Assembly: GCA_027604005.1 (NCBI GenBank)
Contig: JADGJT010000191.1
Location: 1 to 42,343, forward strand
Reading direction: 5' to 3'
Source: Dinochytrium kinnereticum
Taxonomy: Eukaryota > Chytridiomycota > Chytridiomycetes > Chytridiales > Chytridiaceae
DNA: 42,343 bases
Of the stretch, positions 25,925-36,531 are shown piece by piece. The notes under the pieces were generated by a model, which was not told where the DNA came from, searched no databases, and saw only the letters and a list, made by a program, of their open reading frames with translations. How positions within the stretch are numbered: the stretch's first letter is position 1; each line of letters starts with the position of its first letter. Made by a program: the position numbers and the translations under genes.

Positions 25925-27260
25925 AAATTAGGGTGTATGATCATGGCTCATTATGAATGCAAGTCATAGACCTAACACATGTTGGTCATCAGACGCGTAG
26001 CGTTTTGGGGCAGAAAGGTGAGTATAGGATAAATCTACCTCTTTAAAATGATTCGTCCCTTTGGGTCGTATGCTTTATTAAGAGATGATTAATCCGTAGG
26101 ATTAGGTAGATGGTAGAGTAAAAGCCTAACCATGCCAATGATCCTTAGCAATAGCCACAGTGATCTAAAAGAAAGGATCACCCCTTGGCAGCAGTGAGGA
26201 ATATTGGGCAATCAGCTAACGCTGGACCCAGTCTATGACAGAATAAAACCTGTAAGGGCATCTACAATGGATTAACAGAATGAGATAACCCATTGGATTA
26301 ATCCCTGCAAAATCTGTGCCAGCAGCAGCGGTAACACAGATGGGATTGCATTATAAGTAATAAATAGGCATTAAGTGTAGTAAGATGACAGATTTATATC
26401 TGGTAGAGTCATAAAAGAAGGATAGAGGAACAGTCTGTGTAATGATCAAATATGTAAATATAGACTGGAACATCAAATGGCGACAGCTTCATCCTATATA
26501 ATGACTGACATTGAACTACTAAAGTGAGGGTAGCGAAATGAATTAGATACTCATGTAGTCCTCACCCTGAATTCAGCTTGTTACAAAATTAAAAGAAAAA
26601 GACGACCCTCTTGGTCTAAGTCGCGATACCTCGCGTCTGTTCCGCGATTGCTAATAAATCAGCATCGTAGTCTAATTTTTATTGACAAGTCGCCTCCAGA
26701 GTACCAGGGCAACCTAGAAATGGAATTGATTTGGCGGGTCTTGACAACAACAGTGGATCATGTGGTTTAATTGGATATTACCCCCTACATCTTACCTTCC
26801 CCTTTGGTGTTGCATGGCCGTTGCAAGCTGGTGGAGTGATCCAGTTCAATCAGCACGAAGATCCTTTATGATCTTGACTTCAGGTACTCATGGCCCTATG
26901 GGAAGGGCTACACACATGATACAATGGTTAGACACAATCAAAATGACCGTAAAGGGTCTAAATCTAACCTTAGTACAGATAAATATCTGGAATTCGATAT
27001 TTTAAAGCTGGAATTGTTAGTAATCGTTGGACAGCATACAACGGTGAATCTTTTTATCGAGACTGTACAAACCGCCTGTCAATGGTTTATAGAAGTGTTA
27101 AGTCAATGTTTCTTAGATTGTCTATTCGTTTAACCTTTAAGAGGTATACCTTTTGGTCCTCTTGGCTTGTTTTGGAACTTTCTAGAACTTTCTTACCTCT
27201 TCGATAGATCATAAGTCATAACAAGGTTCCCGTAGTGGAAACTGCGGGATAAATTTAGTA
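25925..27260 (+). rRNA. rns: Small subunit ribosomal RNA
   Basis: Continuous gene with conserved blocks in order: GATCATGGCTCA near 25939, CCTAACACATG near 25971, GGCAGCAGTGAGGAATATTG near 26188, GTGCCAGCAGCAGCGGTAA near 26316, GAATTAGATACTCATGTAGTCC near 26540, ATGTGGTTTAATTGGAT near 26760, GGGCTACACACATGATACAATGG near 26906, and CATAACAAGGTTCCCGTAG near 27217. The 3' end lacks a bacterial anti-Shine-Dalgarno CCTCC. I see no split of the molecule. The ends are estimates. Confidence 0.95.
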
Positions 27261-28230
27261 AGCTTCATAAACCACTACCCCCCCCCCCTCCCCAACTGTC
27301 ACACCTTTGTTTCTTTCAGTTAGTCCCACTCTACTGTATTAACAATAATATACAATTAGTCCCACTCTACTGTATTAACAATAATATACATGATGTCCGT
27401 CCCCTCAGGTGAGTTAGTTGATTCAATCAGTAGGACTTATATTCAACAGTAACGCATCCCGCAGGGTGGTGCAAGCCCCGCAGATCCGCAGGTCTTCAAG
27501 ACCACAAGCATTCCATAAATCGCAGCTTACAAATGGTCACCAAGTGACCAATAACAATCCGTAGGGTGATACGGTACGACGGATAAGTATTCCAAGGACA
27601 ACATAGCCCATGCATCCAGTAAGGCAGCATTAGGAGGACGTGGCTATAAAGTATTCCAAGCACCCTAGGGGTTTGGTACACGGACGCGCATCCGCAGGCC
27701 CCCCCGCGTCCCTACGGGACGCTTAGCTTATACAAGGGTAGTATGGAGAGACCCGTAGGGAGACGAAGCCATACCATGCAACTTAGCGTGAGTACCACAG
27801 TAATCCTACGGTGATCGCTGTGGGGTGGTTTGTTATCATTGCTTTCTTCACGTTCCCATCCGAGTAGGTCAGCTCCCCCTTGGGTTGGTCTGTCAGGTTG
27901 GTGATGACGATGCAAAATGTTTAGGACCATCAGGATCCTAATTGAATCACGTACAACTTGGGCACTGCGACCTTACGGACCCTGTGGGATGTTGTCTAAG
28001 GTTTTACGACTGCGACTGCTACTGCGACAGCGACTGCGACAGCTCAGAGCATAACTGCGACAACTCTACGGGACGACTGCGACTGTAACTGCGACTGCTA
28101 CGACTCTACGGGACAACTGGGATTGTTAAGTATTATGTAAATACTGTAATAACGTAAATCAATTAAGGAAAGTTCCGGATGTTCCGGATGGATTGATGTC
28201 AATACTGTAATAACATAAATCCATTAAGGT
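27261..28230. other. Spacer between rns and trnW
   Basis: A C run near 27281, a 36-bp tandem repeat (27320-27390), GC palindromes, ACTGCG-rich low-complexity sequence at 28008-28115, and two near-copies of an AT-rich stretch (from about 28140 and 28201) just before trnW. No gene recognised. Confidence 0.5.
27320..27390. repeat. 36-bp tandem duplication after rns
   Basis: Two copies of a unit beginning TTAGTCCCACTCTACTG, period 36, at 27320-27355 and 27356-27390. Confidence 0.93.
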
Positions 28231-28301
28231 TAGGATGTAGTTCAATGGTAGAATACTGGTCTCCAAAACCAGCAATGATGGTTCGATTCCGTCCATCCCC
28301 A
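28231..28301 (+). tRNA. trnW: tRNA-Trp (CCA), acceptor pairs 1-2 mismatched
   Basis: Anticodon stem-loop CTGGT-CTCCAAA-ACCAG with CCA at 28263-28265, T loop TTCGATT and discriminator A. Acceptor pairs 3-7 (GGATG/CATCC) match; pairs 1-2 are T-C and A-C. The CCA anticodon agrees with UGG as the tryptophan codon and UGA as stop. Much of the sequence is shared with trnP at 40161-40231. Confidence 0.92.
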
Positions 28302-28414
28302 TGAAGTACGAGTCTAGTTAGCCAACCATACGTCCTTAAGTTGCACAGGCCATAGGATCACGTTGGGATGCATCTTGTCGCGTACGTCATCAGTCCTCCT
28401 TGGGTTGGTTCGGG

Positions 28415-28450
28415 TCATGCCACCTCATGCCACCTCATGCCACCTCATGC
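28415..28450. repeat. Short tandem repeat, 10-bp unit
   Basis: About three and a half copies of CATGCCACCT. Confidence 0.9.
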
Positions 28451-28570
28451 TGCTCCATCCCTTCTACTGACTAATTGCCACATAGGGATGGCTGCGTACT
28501 ATGATGACCTTACGAACTACTGTGGCCTTACGTACCCCCTACGAGGACCTTACGGACGACTGTGGCTATG

Positions 28571-28672
28571 ACAAGTGGTTTAGAGGAAACGCTACGCGTC
28601 TTCTAAGTACAAGTGGTTTAGAGGAAACGCTACGCGTCTTCTAAGTCTAGGGCGAACAAGTGGTTTAGAGGA
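28571..28672. repeat. 38-bp tandem repeat
   Basis: Two full copies of a unit starting ACAAGTGGTTTAGAGGA (28571 and 28609) and a partial third at 28656. Each full unit contains the palindrome-like ACGCTACGCGT. Confidence 0.92.
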
Positions 28673-29346
28673 CCTTATGATCAGTTAGGGTTTGCTAAGG
28701 CTCGTAACTATGTTGTTAGAAACGGAGTCGTGACTGTATTGTTAGAAACGGAGTCACTTGTAAACCTCTGAGGCACCGCGTCGCGGGGGGGGGACGGGAC
28801 GACGCCCTACGTGACTTGTGGCAGGACGGATTTAGGAGATATGAAAGGGGAAGAATACAATTCCCTATAAGAAAGCCCATTCATCAGTTGTGAGGATTCC
28901 TATCTAGGTGACGATGGTCGTGATCTAGGGGGGGTGTTCAGCTGAAGAAAAGAAATGCAAGGACACAATGCGATTATGGGTAACCCACAAGGGGGGGGTG
29001 ACTCATTAGAGGGTAAAAGATGCAACTGATCAACCGAAGGGCGGAAGGATGTACACAGTAGGTCGTGACCTGATGTGTTCGTCTGGCCCAACTCGTCCCT
29101 TTGGATTAGGGTTGGGGGTGGTCACAATTTGTATCAAGTATACCAGTCGCCGAGCTTACGGACTCTGCAGGGTTTGGTCATGGTCGTCCCGTAGGGTCGC
29201 AGTGCTCACTAGACCACCTGGGTCACAGAGGCACTGTATTACGTGACTAACTAACCGCAGGACGTAAATAGCTAAGTGGATGTTCATATAAATGCATCAT
29301 GTTGGTATACAACCGAAGGGCGGGTGCGCAAAACTTTAAGGGTAAT

Positions 29347-30093
29347 ATGACTAACTAGGGATGGTTTAACGCAATGTCTTAGCATTGTGATTCGCCGTAG
29401 GCTTACGGTGTAGGTTTTCAAGATCCAGCATCTAATTGGATGTATGCAATAATAGATTAGCATGATCGTATAATATTCTTTATACTAATTATATTTGCAG
29501 TTGTAGGATGGTTTCTAGTAAGTAGTCTAACAAATACAGATCATTTGTCTAATCTTCGTCATGGTGATTAGCTAGAATAGGTTTGGACTCTTACACCAGC
29601 AGGTATATAGTGGGCTATTGGTTAGCCAAGTCTTCGTCTGTTGTATATGATGGATGAAATTTAGGATGCTGAAATTACAGTAAAAGCTATTGGTAATCAA
29701 TGGTATTGGAGTTATGAATATACTGATTATGTAGGTGATGATGCTGCTAATTCTGCTATTGCTTATGACAGTTTTATGTTGGATGATGCTACATAGGAAT
29801 TGGGAGATCAAAGACTATAGTCTGTAGATAATTATTAGGTTCTTCCTGTTCATACAAGTATTCGTTAGTAGATAACTTCTAATGATGTTATTCATTCTTT
29901 TGCTATACCTTCTTTGGCTTAGAAATGTGATGCTATACCAGGTCGTTAGAATAGTATAGGTGTAATAATAAATAGACCAAGTACTTATTATGGACAATGT
30001 TCTGAACTTTGTGGTATTCTTCATGGTTTTATGCCTATTGGTCTACGTGCAGTAACAATTCCATCTTATATAAATTGGTAGGAATCTCAATTA
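29347..30093 (+). CDS. cox2: Cytochrome c oxidase subunit 2, unsplit, ending at UUA
   Basis: Carries the CuA centre that accepts electrons from cytochrome c. 248 residues: two N-terminal membrane helices ([19 protein letters not shown] and [15 protein letters not shown]), then [10 protein letters not shown], the [11 protein letters not shown] histidine, and the ligand cluster [16 protein letters not shown]. The family C-terminus (YINWLESQ) meets UUA at 30091-30093. The next conventional stop would add about 37 residues without family resemblance. No other UUA or any UCA lies in the frame. In Scenedesmus this gene is split, with the C-terminal half nuclear; here both halves form one gene. Confidence 0.95.
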
Positions 30094-30760
30094 TTCACAC
30101 TGCGTGTTACCACCGTATACTCTCCAATTCGCTAGACCACCTTAATGCTATGCATGAACGTCATGGTAATCATGATCACCATAGGTGTACGCACTGTTTT
30201 GAAGTGAGAAAGTTTGATTCAATTTTGACAACATCCCCCACTGTGCCAAGCGGATGCAACGACGGACGAGCTAGGCAAGGACACAATGCAACACGACCCG
30301 AAGGGACGCGCTTGACAGCTGGACGTGCATTGGGTCCATCCTTCGGTCGGTTCCGAGTGTCACGACTGAGTCCTTCAAACTACGATGGGCAAGCCATGTT
30401 CGTAGGCCTTCTACGATCATACCCCAAGGGTACGGAGCACTCCAAGAACTTGAAGGGGGGGGGGTGGGTGTAAAAAGCGGCCCGTAGGCCAGCGACAATC
30501 CACACTTAGCGTTAGGCTAAGGAATGGATGTGACGAGGCGCGGTGTGAGGACTCTATGGATGGTAGGTCATGACCTGCTGTGTCCTAGTGCGTAGCCTCG
30601 TCGCGTGGTCCAGTGCCTCACGTCCGCATCCCGAAGGGTGGTGGTAAAAGAGCCACTCTATGGGGGTTGTAGGTTCATAACGAACGTAGTTCTACGCAGA
30701 CAATGGTTAAACCATGAATGTCAATAGGAATCTAAGAAAAAATTGGAATGCTTTGTTTTT
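30094..30760. other. Spacer between cox2 and nad1
   Basis: Holds GATTCAATTTTGA at 30216-30228, GC-rich palindromes and a G run near 30455. Incidental frames overlap here; no gene recognised. Confidence 0.5.
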
Positions 30761-33700
30761 ATGATAGGAAGTATTATTGTTATTTAGGGTGTTATTCTAT
30801 CTGTAGCTTTTATGACTTAGGCAGAAAGAAAAGTGATGGCAGGAATGCAAAGAAGAATAGGTCCTAATAAAGTAGGTTGGTAGGGATTTCTACAACCGTT
30901 AAATGCAAGCGGCTTAGTGATAATTTAGTAAGTAAGAACAAAATTCTAACTTCTCATTATTACTTAGAAAACAGAACTATATGCTGGGAAGTATCACAAA
31001 TTTTATGGTTTGGGTATAATCAGCAGGGAAGATTTTAAAGTCAATTGGCTTATTATCCCCCCAACGATCACACGTTCTGCAAAATTAATTAAGGTTGATA
31101 TTTTATGACCTTTGAATTTTGATGATATGATCTTTATTAAAGTTGTATATTTGTTTATTTAGTTTATTTTTAGTATCTCTAATTAGTCTTCTACAGATGT
31201 TCTTATTGGAAGTGCAACTGTAACTAGTTTTTCGATAGATAATCAAGGTAAACAGTGTTGTCACACTATTAAATTTAAATCTTGGAAAAAGGTGATAAAT
31301 TTAAAAAACATAAAGCAATTGCTCATTGTAGAGATGTTCATTATAATCTAGTTAAATTTAGGGAAAAGTATTAGTGGGATTTATAAAATTACTTTTCTTC
31401 CTTATCGTCTATTTACTTATTATGGCTCTTATAAAGATCTAGGTGCTCGTTCACAACACTATTGTGTTGTTATGGTCCAAAACGATCTAACTTTTTGGGA
31501 TTGTTTCTTAATACATTTGGATGGTCTAATTTTTCTATTACTGCAGTATAAATTTGTTCTCCAGATGAACTAGAAGATAGAGAAAATAGGTATCTAACTA
31601 AATTTAATCCACTTCTTAATGTGGCTAAAAAGCTTATATAGATCCAAAACAAGATAAGAGTCTATCTAATCTTACTAGATATAAAATAAGTAATAGTCTT
31701 ATAGGTCGTAAAGATTCGGATACTACTAGAGCTAAAAAAAGTGAGGCACGAATGGGAGTTTAGAATCCTTTTTATGGTGTAGGACCATATATTAAAGCAT
31801 TGGTTGCTGAAAAAGGGTACCAAAGTATATGTTTATGATGCTGTTAGTTTGATTAATAACCGTCCTTTTAGAAGTTTGCGAATTGCTGTGGATGAAATGC
31901 CTATTTCTAGAAGTACGACCCTCTGGGCTTATTAAAAAAATAGATACTGGAGTACCATTTAAAGGGTATTATTCTAAACCTCGTTAATTGACATTCGTTG
32001 TATATATACGATGTCGATACAGATACTCCGAACATTGCGAATATGTATATATGATGTAGATACAAATAGCAACTTAATAGTTGCAGATGGTGTTAAATAG
32101 ATATAGAAAGAAACTGTACTTCCACTAGAATCTTCTAATTAGTAGTTTTAGGGAGCACCTTTCGCTACGCTGTATCTTGCTCTATTGAATTGGTTGGTTA
32201 TACCTTAGGATTATGGTCTAGTTCTTGCTGAATTGGTAGGAGGAGGTATATAGATAATGATAGCTATATCTGAACTAGGAATATATGGTATTATATATTC
32301 TGGTTGGGCATCTAACTCTAAATATCCATTTCTAGGATCTTAGAGATCTACAGCTCAAATGATAAGTTATTCTGTAAGTTTGTCTCTTATTATTCTTACA
32401 GTTATTTTTTCTTTGGGTACTATTGATCTACTTGAAATTATGGAAGGTCAAAGAGTTATAGGACTTATTTATTTTTAGTTGCCTGTTGGATTTCTATTTA
32501 TTATTAGTGCTGTTGCTGAGACAAATAGAGCTCCATTTGATCTACCAGAGGCTGATTCGGTCTCTTTAAATATCATAATATGCTGGAAAGGTTAGCATGA
32601 ACAAATGCCAATACCCAATCAGCAGGTTTCAAGTTCTTAACAATCGTATCCCGTAGGGGCCGCGTCGTGTAAAATTTAGGGCTTTCAGTTTTACATTGGA
32701 TAAGAATTGATGTCCTCAGAGACTAGTGCATGATACATATTAAATTAATATGAAGATATAGTCCAATTAAATTTAATATATGGTAAACCAATATACTTTT
32801 TATTATATGGAATACAAATTTAGTATCACCGCCCTTCGGTTGTTATTTTTTATGTCTCTATATTTTTATAGTTCAGTTTTATTTATACCATGATGATATT
32901 TTTATAAGTCTTATTTTTAGTATACCCCCCACAAGTCCAAATCCCATACATATTTATAAATAGTGCAATGATAAATCGAGCGCGTCCCTACGGATCGCAT
33001 CTTCTCTTAAATTTCGGCTCCGCATTGGACAAAAAATCTGGTATTTATGGTATAAGAAATATTGTGACTAATCAATTGTATATTAGTTCTGCTACTGATA
33101 TTTATCATCGTATTCTTGAACATATTAAAGGAAGAAAAAGTAATTAGAGATAGCAGCGAGCAATAGAAAAATATGGTATATAAAATATTGAATAGACAAC
33201 CGAAGGGTTGGTATTTGCACCATATGAGTTGCCTTATATTACAGATTAGGAAACTTTTTATATAAAATCATTTGATCCAGATATGCCAGCTAGCTCTAGC
33301 TTTGATGCTGTTTCAACGATCAAAGATCGTGAACATACTACAGAGGCTATTGAAAAAATGAACCCCCTACGGGTCTCTGATTCTTCTAATCATCCTATGT
33401 TTGGTGTTTCTCATACCTTTGAGGAACGTCAATAGATAAGTGAAGCTAGTAAAGAAGAAAATAACCCAATGTATGGGAAATCTCATAATACTAAAACAAA
33501 CCAACCCAAGGGTACGGATGAATTGTTTTATGATCAAAGAAGTACTCCTGTTGTATAGAGTGACTCGTAGAGGAAGCTCTACTCGTATAATGAGAAAATG
33601 GAAGACGCGTAGCGTTTTAAAAATAGTGTTAGACTTGCTGAATTTTTGGGTTGCAATAAAACTACTGTAGGGAGATAAAGTAGCTATGCTACTGGTACAA

Positions 33701-34021
33701 AGGTATCTATTATATTAAATCTAATTTAGGGAATCTGAATAGGTGGCTGGTTTTATGACAGAATATTCTGCAATTCCTTTTGTTTGTTTTTTTTAGGCTG
33801 AATATACTAATATTTTGGTTATTTCTACACTTTTCTTTATACTATTTTTTGGTATTTCTATGGCTCTACCTATGATTTTTATTATGATTTGGATTAGAGC
33901 AACACTACCAAGATAGCGTTTTGATCAATTGCTTCGTTAGGGTTGGTCTTATATTTAGCCTTTTACAATTGCTTATATTCTTTTTCTACCTCCATTCCTA
34001 TATACTTTTGACCTTGCTTAA
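30761..34021 (+). CDS. nad1: NADH dehydrogenase subunit 1, three exons
   Basis: Quinone-proximal membrane subunit of complex I. Exons are 30761-30899, 32081-32553 and 33731-34021, giving 300 residues to TAA. Signals include [33 protein letters not shown] after junction 1, [33 protein letters not shown] restored across junction 2, and LRFDQLLRLGWSYILPFTIA. Junction 2 is exact; at junction 1 the restored residue is Phe where Leu is usual, so that boundary may be off by a base. No UUA or UCA seen in the exons. Confidence 0.95.
30900..32080 (+). other. Group I intron, nad1 intron 1
   Basis: Sits in the conserved GFLQP(L)ADG sequence. Core-like ACTATATGCTGGGAAGT near 30974 and AATCAGCAGGGAAG near 31018 are present; I could not identify R and S elements with confidence near the 3' end (candidate near 32020-32065). 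Boundaries come from exon phase and the T/G rule. Confidence 0.7.
31120..31985 (+). pseudogene. Decayed GIY-YIG endonuclease in nad1 intron 1
   Basis: Pieces in several frames match a GIY-YIG enzyme: DVLIGSAT (second motif), [14 protein letters not shown] and [19 protein letters not shown] (catalytic-domain C-terminus with its glutamate), then NUMOD3-like [20 protein letters not shown], and [19 protein letters not shown]. At least three frameshifts separate them. Not functional as it stands. Confidence 0.65.
33015..33720 (+). pseudogene. Decayed GIY-YIG endonuclease in nad1 intron 2
   Basis: [22 protein letters not shown] carries GIY and a degenerate YIG (YIS); RAIEKYGI and [10 protein letters not shown] follow, then NUMOD3-like segments ([29 protein letters not shown]). 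TAA interrupts the frame at 33181-33183 and again near 33676. GC-rich stretches are inserted without breaking frame at about 33197, 33360 and 33503, and the 36-bp hairpin repeat lies at 33555. It contains UCA codons, but as a pseudogene these say nothing about the code. Confidence 0.72.
33555..33590. repeat. Dispersed 36-bp hairpin repeat, copy 1
   Basis: Identical to 36376-36411. The core TAGAG-GAAG-CTCTA folds as a hairpin. This copy lies inside the nad1 intron 2 endonuclease remnant. Confidence 0.93.
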
Positions 34022-34298
34022 ACGTCAATCAATACCCTCGAGTCTAATGACAACAACGTCATTAACGTCCCTTAGGGTTGAATTCTCTAATGCGTTCAGT
34101 AGAGACGCATGCCCTATGAGCGATTGTTACTTAGGGTTCAAGTCACGTCCCGTCCGTCCCGTCCCTTCGGGTTGGGTTGGTTCGAGCAGCCCTCCGGTCC
34201 AGACCACGTCAGCGTGTGGTTTATACGGGTAGCGTTGCTCCGAGCCTTGCGTCCGTCCTCCCCCCCTTGGGGGTAGGGTGACGAGCCTAAGATGATTT

Positions 34299-34478
34299 AT
34301 GGAACCTAAGCAAATTAGTATTTCGATTATGCCACAATTTAACCCTATATGGTGGATAAATACTTAGTCTTGGATGTTTGTAATAATTACTTTTGGACTT
34401 TGGTTCCATCAAACTATTAGTTTTCCTTCCATACTACGCATGAAACTATCTAGAGCTGTAATGTTGTTTTACTTCTGA
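34299..34478 (+). CDS. atp8: Probable ATP synthase F0 subunit 8
   Basis: 59 residues ending in UGA, or 49 if started at the ATG at 34329, which gives the family's typical MPQ opening (MPQFNPIWWINTL). One hydrophobic helix follows (WMFVIITFGLWF), then a basic tail with FPSILRMKLSR, resembling the PRILRIxKLR end of algal and plant ATP8. One UAG is read as Leu, so a standard-code search would miss the gene. Subunit 8 anchors the F0 stator. I know of no mitochondrial atp8 in Scenedesmus or Chlamydomonas. The short length limits certainty. Confidence 0.65.
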
Positions 34479-35748
34479 GTCCTGCAACCCCATGCCTTGC
34501 ATGGGACTCCTTTCAAGTTTTAGGTGACAGTCCAAAGTTAGGCACCGTATTCTTAACTTTACACCCCCACGTAAGGCCTACGTACATGGCAAGCCATGCT
34601 CTGATCCCTACGGGTCTCCTGCAACCCTACGGGACTAGTCTCCCTAAGAGGTACGCGACAACGAGCGTCATCCGCACCAATTGGTAATGTTACTCAATCA
34701 TCATGACCCTTCGAGCTCGTATGGTCACCAACCTAAACCCTCTAAACCGCAGGACTACCATGGAGGCTCCCGTGACAAACTATGGGACTTCCCGTCCCTT
34801 CGGTCGTGACGAACCCGACCGAACACACGTAGCGTTACGGACTGAACGCGCATCCTATAGGGTTGCGCACTGATTCAATTTTGAACCATAAGCCTTCATA
34901 CCCCCCTCTAAGAGATACGCCATCAGTATAGACCCAAAGGCTACCTGCTGATCGCATGTGACGCTTAGGTATCTTGGAATTGTTACCATACGCATGCAAG
35001 CCACGCGTATCGTCCAGTTCAGTGGTTTAGCGATCCCGTTGGTCCGCTGACGCTAAATAAAGGCCTTCGGGTCGAGATGTTTGTGCTGAGTCCGCAGGTC
35101 GCAGCCTCATCATGTACTCCCCACGTAGCCCCCTCCCCTTCGTCACATAGCTCTACTCATCGCGTCCACCATACATCCCTACGAGTAACATGGCTTGTAA
35201 CTCATACAACCGAGAATGGAACGTATGCTGAATGTATCCGGAACTAACAGAAAGATGGACCACATTCGTCGCACTGGCGTTCACCATGCAACCAACCCCC
35301 CCTCCAAGGGTACGGACGGACGAATGGCGGACGTGAATGCAACCCTACAGGACGTTCAATCGTAAGGCATACCGTATGATTACCCTCTCTATACTGCGCC
35401 ATACGTCACGTTGACGTGGTAAAACCCTACGGAACGGCTGTGACCGTATGTCCCTTCGAGTCATGTTAAAGAGACCCTACGGCTATACTTATGAAACGAG
35501 CTAGAATGTTCGTAACAGAAGGAAGATCGACGAAGGTCTTTGAGTCTCTACGACCACACTTATGAAACAAGATCGTAACACCAAAGGATACGCATGTTCC
35601 GTCCATCGGTCATACCTTCAGATCGCATGGAGGGGGAGGTTGGCTATGTCTGCCCCCTACGTAGCACCGTGTCATCAGCACTTGCATCAATGGTCCCGTT
35701 CGGTCATACAAGGTTGCACACAATGCGGTCATGTGGTACCATGAGATG
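34479..35748. other. Long spacer between atp8 and trnY
   Basis: 1.3 kb of GC-rich palindromic repeats with one GATTCAATTTTGA motif at 34872-34884. No gene recognised. Confidence 0.5.
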
Positions 35749-35827
35749 AGGGGTGTAGCCTAATGGTTTGGCAGCAGACTGTAAATCTGTGCGATTCGCA
35801 ATGTTGGTTCGAGTCCAACCACCCTCA
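35749..35827 (+). tRNA. trnY: tRNA-Tyr (GUA), acceptor pair 1 mismatched
   Basis: Class II tRNA with variable arm hairpin (GCGA-T-TCGC). Anticodon stem-loop GCAGA-CTGTAAA-TCTGT with GTA at 35781-35783; T arm GTTGG-TTCGAGT-CCAAC is perfect; discriminator A. Acceptor pairs 3-7 match, pair 2 is G-T and pair 1 is A-C. Confidence 0.92.
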
Positions 35828-35830
35828 AAA

Positions 35831-35859
35831 CCCGCAAGAACCCGCAAGAACCCGCAAGT
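35831..35859. repeat. 10-bp unit tandem repeat after trnY
   Basis: Three copies of CCCGCAAGAA, the last incomplete. Confidence 0.93.
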
Positions 35860-36531
35860 ACGCCCATCGTCACCATGCAACCCGTAGGGGGTTCAAGGCC
35901 TTACGGCTACACTCGTGGACAACTGTCCGCAGGTCAGCGGTATTGCGACCATGATGGAGGCTGCGCACCTCATACTTGTCAGAGGTTCCAATTGATTGAC
36001 ATAGGCCTTACAAGCTCCAATTGATTGACATGCACCATGGATGAACATTGTCGTGCGTATGTAGGCATAGGCATACACCATGGATTAACATAGGCTTATG
36101 CCTGCTCATGTAAGTAGGCCTTATGCGGTATGCAGTTTTACAGTGACCCTACCCAAAGGGCCCTGACCACTGTGGGATGGATAGTTAGAGGTGAGATCGT
36201 AGCCGCAGGGCTATGTGTTGTGTCGTAATCTGAGGGTAACGAACTACCATATGACTCAGAGCGTTCCCCCCGCTACGTGCCTTATATTTACAAGGTCCTA
36301 CGATATGGAGGATATGCGGTAGCCATTGCCTAAGATTATGCGGTAGCCGTGGGGGGGGGGTGATCAGTCTGCATCATAGAGTGACTCGTAGAGGAAGCTC
36401 TACTCGTATAAAGGATTTATGAAAGGTTACAAATTGTCCTTGTCTTGCTATGGTAAAGAACCCAAACCGACCGACCCAAGGGGGGACGGATGTCACCCAA
36501 AATGCGTCGCGCTATGCGTCTTTGATTTATG
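35860..36531. other. Spacer between trnY and nad6
   Basis: Contains near-repeats of CCAATTGATTGACAT and ACACCATGGAT (35988-36090), a G run near 36351 and the second copy of the 36-bp hairpin repeat. No gene recognised. Confidence 0.5.
36376..36411. repeat. Dispersed 36-bp hairpin repeat, copy 2
   Basis: Same sequence and orientation as 33555-33590, here in a spacer. The flanks differ, so the element itself seems to have moved. Confidence 0.93.

Larger units (their letters stand above)
28302..29346. other. Spacer between trnW and cox2
   Basis: Tandem repeats (28415-28450 and 28571-28672), GC palindromes and G runs (28789, 28928, 28992). No gene recognised. Confidence 0.5.
32554..33730 (+). 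other. Group I intron, nad1 intron 2
   Basis: Exon 2 ends in T within PEA/ESELVAG and the intron ends in G at 33730. The core is near the 5' end: AATCAGCAGG near 32618, R-like GTCCTCAGAGACTAGTGCA near 32712 and S-like GAAGATATAGTCC near 32752. The endonuclease remnant lies downstream. Confidence 0.85.

Noticed and set aside
28008..28115. CRISPR-like or coding interpretation of ACTGCG-rich repeats
   Set aside because: The repeats are irregular, a few bases long and without spacers; simple low-complexity DNA fits.
30009..30473. Open frame of 154 codons across the cox2 end
   Set aside because: It is out of frame with cox2 and mostly reads repeat DNA.
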